The notes below the pieces were generated by a model. It was given only the letters and a program-made list of their open reading frames with translations, was not told the origin of the DNA and did no database searches. From assembly GCA_013140935.1 (NCBI GenBank), contig JABFSD010000444.1:1-6941 (forward strand): 6,941 nucleotides of DNA, written 5' to 3'. The stretch is from Acidobacteriota bacterium (GTDB lineage: Bacteria; Acidobacteriota; Blastocatellia; RBC074). Made by a program: the position numbers and the translations under genes. Below, piece after piece: positions 6,901 through 6,941 of the stretch. Numbering within the stretch: the stretch's first letter is position 1; the number at the start of each line of letters is the position of its first letter.

Positions 6901-6941
6901 GCCTACGAAAAATGGCCCGCCGCTGATGGTCAGCGTTTGCC
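1000..6941 (-). CDS. Giant modular secreted/surface protein with cadherin/Ig-like repeats and C-terminal Asp-box propeller, 5' end cut by window
   Basis: The frame is open from the right edge (first full codon 6939-6937) to TAA at 1002-1000, giving 1979 visible residues; a GTG at 6882 lies inside the first domain and is not the start. Domains, numbered from the edge: end of an IPT/TIG-like fold (1-67), carboxypeptidase-regulatory-like domain (about 69-145), linker region (146-319), second carboxypeptidase-regulatory-like domain (320-412), 13 tandem cadherin/Ig-like modules (about 420-1669) and a seven-motif Asp-box beta-propeller (1670-1979). Composition is rich in Thr, Asn, Val, Ala, Gly and Pro and very low in Lys, as in exported beta-rich proteins. 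There are no membrane segments, no LPXTG motif and no obvious C-terminal sorting domain; the protein simply ends VYIRPL. The role is probably binding or adhesion outside the cytoplasm; no enzyme active site is recognised. The two-gene context is convergent, so neighbours say nothing about function. Family type is well supported; the biological role is unknown. Confidence 0.93.
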   Translation of the reverse strand, partial: QTLTISGGPFFVGDFSANRVRIGTALAQVISATTNQLSVLVPYGAETGRLSVMTPNGERTTNNAVQVATTVSGVVQSTERQPLAGVTVRSVGSNDQATTRADGSFVLPITSNPSANVFLVTLQFSPQNVSGYQNFGTLTRRFEVSSKRDNRLSAPLFLQVPNGSAGNLGGGELFLTVNVFGCTTDNTGVGLGSFRLEAGATATNPDGSAVNRLTLAQVQDCRAPQRLPAGLFSSRILQVSPLNARIAPGGQLSFPNADNLAPGTQFRMFRLDQQGDGGTGEFQPVVNATVSADRSRIETAARAITEGGIYFAAIAPQNLTTVTGRVVELGSNNAEVASVGAQVHARGQVAFTDGDGAFVLRNVPVNSANDSFVIEASQARTDGTNDAVQRVLTSAVIRPGGMTVVTPALLLRSFSAGNNRAPVANSQTVTTNEDTPRAITLGASDPDGNPLRYIYTQPANGVLSGAAPHLLYTPNANFNGADNFTFRVSDGKAESGNAVVAITVNQVNDQPVLTVPGPQTVRENEQLSFTISVTDADVGQTVTLNANNLPAGANFLASERRFVWTPSCTQAGTYTVTFVAIDNGTPVPLSDVKSVVITVTDQNCAPSLVLPAPPTVNEGQNLNFTVRAVDPDPGQVVTLSAGNLPSGSTFNAATGVFDWTPSCTQSGGYQVTFTATDNGSPVRSETRQLAIVVNNVTVLPTFTTPAAVSVTEGQQVQFTLLATVGCPNQNLSISGVNLPVGASLSPPAVSSNQVSRQFTWTPNFGQSGEYALEFFVQDGNDQNSIVRRTVRITVLDFNRDPEFIVPGVRTIPVAQLFTLALTATDPDPQVVTLPATGLPEGATFTGTPGNPATGTFAWTPAFNQIANFTVNFIATDNGSPARSVTRSLLIVVSGDCDPNLTVPNNQTVVELLPLTFTVLGSPKCPGQTVTLGANNLPPRATFNASTGVFAWTPILGEVGTYTVNFTATDNNNPPRVVTRAVQISVTGNRAPIATALSITLDEDVVTPVVLQGTDPEGVAVTYTVVTPPQHGTLSGTAPNLTYTPVANYNGNDSFTYRVSDGSLTSAPATVTITVNPVNDLPVANNQNIAISEDAAANITLAATDVDGDALTYSITQQPVNGSLSGTPPNVTYTPNLNFFGTDEFRFRANDGKGNSNEAIISITVTQVNDPPSINVPGPQNFSAGQTVTFAVTGSDVDQGQTLTFSANPLPSGAGFNQTAPTAAQFSWTPSEVQAGTYTINFTVADSGAPQLTATKSVTITINPTTTTVSFTAPNEVTVAENQNVSFNVTAAGGTVGASWTLMASNLPSGASFPTLSGTGDNITQTFSWTPGFTQAGTYDVTFTATRGAGTGSRTVRVNVTNVCRPPVMANLTSPISVTEGQPVVVNISATDPDTNETLSLTSSNLPAGATFPPTTGTNGTVSQQLNWTPAFNQQGTYVVTFIVSDDCLPTPLTDSRQLTIVVGDANRLPVATNRTGNDRVTMTEDTNVPITLSATDEDGDVLTYTIVTPPAHGTFTGTAPNLTFMPAANYNGADSFTFKANDGKGDSNIATVEIAIAAVCDPPVLTVPGPQSATLTFSADCATQTTAPPLTFDVSATDPDTGDLITLTAQNLPPGATFTQTNNTGTFSWTPSVFTEAGSFTVTFRATDNCSTVQTASSPVVINFTIPASPLRWVTTGIAKVGTNVTLLREGSNLYAGMIGGGIFLTNNNGLTWPRVDAMGLNSTDIRGFVSKTATVGANTVTTLFVGTAGGGVYRSINNGVDWMQVNNGLVSVFIRTLTVASDGTVFAGTQNGVFYTTNDGTSWTALNNGLADQSVSALFVAGSGANARLFAGTDNGAVFSLLVADISSAGGVSWVATGSGLPTSAVTNFEVNTAGSMLYASFNGAGVYRLTLGGTSFGSWEGLTFGLPSNFVRDLLNVGNRIYAATDGGVTRFDDATSIWSPVNECIPSLQINSLATNATGSKLFAGSTDGRVYIRPL
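1003..1932 (-). other. C-terminal seven-motif Asp-box (BNR-type) beta-propeller domain
   Basis: The last 310 residues carry seven copies of an 'LFAGT..GGVYRS.N.G..W' motif, spaced 42-50 residues apart. They are LYAGMIGGGIF (1801-1860), LFVGTAGGGVY (1651-1710), VFAGTQNGVFY (1528-1584), LFAGTDNGAVF (1375-1452), LYASFNGAGVY (1237-1305), IYAATDGGVTRF (1117-1173) and LFAGSTDGRVY (1003-1047). Three blades have clear Asp-box turns: TNNNGLTW, SINNGVDW and TTNDGTSW. The fold resembles BNR/YCF48-like and VPS10-type propellers. Sialidase catalytic residues are not evident, so a binding or scaffold role is more likely than an enzyme. Confidence 0.82.
2350..2433 (-). repeat. Diverged DNA repeat, copy in module A4 (partner 3796-3879)
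   Basis: By hand alignment this 84-base stretch differs from 3796-3879 at about 14 positions with no gap. It encodes the TPPAHGTFTGTAPNLTF core, against TPPQHGTLSGTAPNLTY in A2. The similarity at DNA level is clearly higher than between most other modules. Confidence 0.7.
3796..3879 (-). repeat. Diverged DNA repeat, copy in module A2 (partner 2350-2433)
   Basis: This is the partner of the copy at 2350-2433, about 83% identical by hand count and in the same reading frame. The two copies lie about 1.45 kb apart, so they suggest duplication or gene conversion between non-adjacent A modules. Confidence 0.7.
5704..5982 (-). other. Carboxypeptidase-regulatory-like beta-sandwich domain 2
   Basis: This repeats the domain-1 pattern: TTVTGRVVELGSNNAEVASV leads into VGAQVHARGQVAFTDGDGAF and FVLRNVPVNS. 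The 'V.G.V' opening strand and the 'TDGDGAFVLRNVP' turn are the diagnostic parts. It ends near GGMTVVTPALLL, just before the cadherin/Ig-like array begins. Confidence 0.75.
5983..6504 (-). other. Unclassified linker region between the two regulatory-like domains
   Basis: About 174 residues match no family I can name with confidence. Two parts can be seen. The first (about 6225-6504) holds LFLTVNVFGCTTD and QDCRAPQRLP, with two Cys 39 residues apart. The second (about 5983-6224) contains LSFPNADNLAPGTQFRMFRL and ATVSADRSRIET, ending in GGIYFAAIA, and looks like a small beta-rich module. Its strand pattern suggests another Ig-like or sandwich fold, but I cannot assign it. Confidence 0.5.
6505..6735 (-). 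other. Carboxypeptidase-regulatory-like beta-sandwich domain 1
   Basis: The segment starts with the family hallmark VSGVVQSTERQPLAGVTVR and continues to TTRADGSFVLPI, the 'T..DG.F.LP' turn typical of CarboxypepD_reg-like folds. It continues with strands through VFLVTLQFSP and ends near RRFEVSS. These are non-catalytic structural modules, common in surface and outer-membrane proteins. Confidence 0.75.
6739..6941 (-). other. IPT/TIG-like domain, C-terminal part
   Basis: The visible part reads as ISGGPFFVGDFSANRVRIG, then ISATTNQLSVLVPYGAETG and LSVMTPNGE. That is the usual TIG sequence of strands: a 'G.F' turn followed by 'V.VGG..A.V....N.L.V.VP.GA.TG...V.TP.G'. The first strands are outside the window. 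TIG folds are Ig-like modules, often found near the N-terminal side of bacterial surface proteins. More TIG copies may lie upstream. Confidence 0.7.

Overview
The window holds the ends of two convergent protein genes and one compact gap between them. On the + strand (left edge to 932) is the C-terminal part of an ABC-transporter ATPase of the ABC-2/drug-export type. On the - strand (right edge down to 1000) is the C-terminal 1979 residues of a giant, modular, presumably exported protein. Both reading frames run off the window at their 5' ends, so neither true start codon is visible. The 67 bases between the stop codons contain a strong inverted repeat that can serve as a terminator for both genes.

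The giant protein fills about 86% of the window. From N to C terminus it shows the end of an IPT/TIG-like fold, a carboxypeptidase-regulatory-like beta-sandwich, a linker region, and a second carboxypeptidase-regulatory-like domain. Next come 13 tandem cadherin/Ig-like modules of two alternating classes, and finally a C-terminal Asp-box (BNR-type) beta-propeller with seven recognisable blade motifs. No catalytic motif is evident; the layout suggests adhesion, matrix or ligand binding outside the cytoplasm. The signal peptide, if any, lies outside the window.

The organism is most likely a moderately GC-rich Gram-negative bacterium. The combination of IPT/TIG, CarboxypepD_reg, tandem cadherin-like and Asp-box propeller domains in one huge open frame is common in Acidobacteriota (e.g. 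Blastocatellia-like lineages) and also occurs in Verrucomicrobiota and Planctomycetota. This assignment is inference from domain style, not from a marker gene. The two genes are convergent and share no visible regulation, so a functional link is not supported. I saw no RNA genes, CRISPR array, insertion sequence or phage element. The many + strand open frames opposite the giant gene look like compositional shadows.
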